Assembly (NCBI GenBank): GCA_016281165.1
Contig: JAEEIC010000289.1
Span: forward strand, 1-6,293
DNA: 6,293 nt
From: Bacillota bacterium
GTDB lineage: Bacteria; Bacillota; Clostridia; Peptostreptococcales; Anaerovoracaceae
Reading direction: 5' to 3'
Shown piece by piece: positions 5,701 to 6,293 of the stretch. Made by a program: the position numbers and the translations under genes. Every line of letters begins with the position of its first letter. Position 1 is the first letter of the stretch. The notes beneath the pieces are model-generated. The model saw nothing but the letters and a program-made list of their open reading frames with translations. It was not told the DNA's origin and made no database searches.

Positions 5701-6293
5701 TCACTGCCTGTTGTATTCGCAGTAGCTGTCCTCCATCAGGGTGACTGTGCCGTCCTTCGATTCTATCGCGGTATACTCGTGGCTGGCGGAAGAAGCGTCC
5801 AGCTCCAGCTCGTGCTGATCAGCGGGTATGATCTCATACAGGGTCTCCGGGCCTTCGACCCAGGTGGTGATGCCCCTCAGTATCAGGGTCCGGGTGGCGG
5901 CGTCGTATTCCGGCGCGTATTCAATGCAGACCACGTCCCCGCCGTACCAGGAGAGGTCGGGCTCCTTCTCTATCACGCTGCCTCCGTTCATGATCAGGAC
6001 AGTTCGGCAGTCGTCGATATCGATCCAGGTGCCCATGAAAGATTCGATCGTGAGGGGCTCCTTGCCCGAGACGGCGATGTCGATCTTGGGGACGCTGACG
6101 GTGAAGGGCACCGTGAATTCGGGCTCGTCCTTCTCAAGATCGGCGTCGGGCCTGAAGAACTCCACCGTGTGGGGCCAGCCGGAGAGCATGAAGCCCATGA
6201 GGGTGGCCGAGGACTTCACTTCTCCGCTCTCGGGCCATTTGCCGGTCCAGTTGTTCTTATTCGCGTCCTTGCTTAAGGGGGCGAAGCGGAATA
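5701..6293 (-). CDS. Hypothetical protein, C-terminal 196 residues (5' end beyond window)
   Basis: The minus-strand frame is open from the window edge to a TGA at 5701-5703. I do not recognise the protein. An internal GTG at 6217-6219 could start a 172-residue product, but the frame continues upstream for 24 more codons and the only GGAG is 2 nt from that GTG, so a longer gene is more likely. Visible features are a stretch KWPESGEVKSSATLMGF, a segment VPFTVSVPKIDIAVSG, then SFMGTWIDIDDCRTVLIMNGG and an acidic tail ending CEYNRQ. It is acidic, rich in Trp, Tyr and alternating hydrophobic residues, and looks mostly beta-strand, with a GTW motif reminiscent of lipocalin-like or small secreted beta-barrel domains; this is only a resemblance. 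No membrane segment is visible in this part. It converges on the cit genes and shares the terminator region. Confidence 0.7.
   Translation of the reverse strand, partial: FRFAPLSKDANKNNWTGKWPESGEVKSSATLMGFMLSGWPHTVEFFRPDADLEKDEPEFTVPFTVSVPKIDIAVSGKEPLTIESFMGTWIDIDDCRTVLIMNGGSVIEKEPDLSWYGGDVVCIEYAPEYDAATRTLILRGITTWVEGPETLYEIIPADQHELELDASSASHEYTAIESKDGTVTLMEDSYCEYNRQ

Noticed and set aside
5779..6276. Plus-strand frame opposite the minus-strand hypothetical gene
   Set aside because: It is Gly/Val/Asp-rich shadow sequence with no ribosome site or domain, and it lies after a terminator. The minus-strand frame has more normal composition.

Overview
The window is GC-rich bacterial DNA with tightly packed genes and no RNA genes, CRISPR arrays or insertion sequences that I can see. 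Arginine is often AGG/AGA and isoleucine often ATA despite the high GC. Together with the gene content (non-oxidative histidine breakdown, a citrate/citramalate-lyase type module, a clostridial-type cell-wall amidase), this suggests an anaerobic, amino-acid-fermenting bacterium, perhaps a GC-rich Clostridia or Synergistota member. That placement is inference; the sequence does not fix the taxon.

Left part (1-2626, plus strand): the 3' end of urocanate hydratase (hutU), a 55-nt near-perfect inverted repeat, imidazolonepropionase (hutI), and, 2 nt after the hutI stop, a membrane-anchored or secreted N-acetylmuramoyl-L-alanine amidase. HutU and HutI are consecutive steps that convert urocanate to N-formimino-L-glutamate.

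Middle (2627-2916): an intergenic control region. It holds a clear intrinsic terminator for the hut/amidase transcript, then a promoter-like pair (TTGCAA-17-TATTAT), then an AT-rich imperfect tandem repeat with nested palindromes that looks like an operator, then two hairpins and a strong Shine-Dalgarno site.

Right part (2917-5643, plus strand): citF (citrate lyase alpha-type CoA transferase) and a citE homologue (HpcH/HpaI-CitE family lyase), 197 bp apart, closed by a 12-bp-stem terminator. The order is citF then citE, with no recognisable citD acyl-carrier gene between or after them and no citC, citX or citG in view. The CitE-like protein carries motifs closer to free-CoA lyases. One reading is a two-gene citrate or citramalate cleavage module. 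Next to hut genes, which make glutamate, it could serve the end of the methylaspartate route (citramalate to acetate plus pyruvate). This is a hypothesis.

Right edge (5701-6293, minus strand): the C-terminal 196 residues of an unrecognised protein, convergent with the cit genes and open to the window end.
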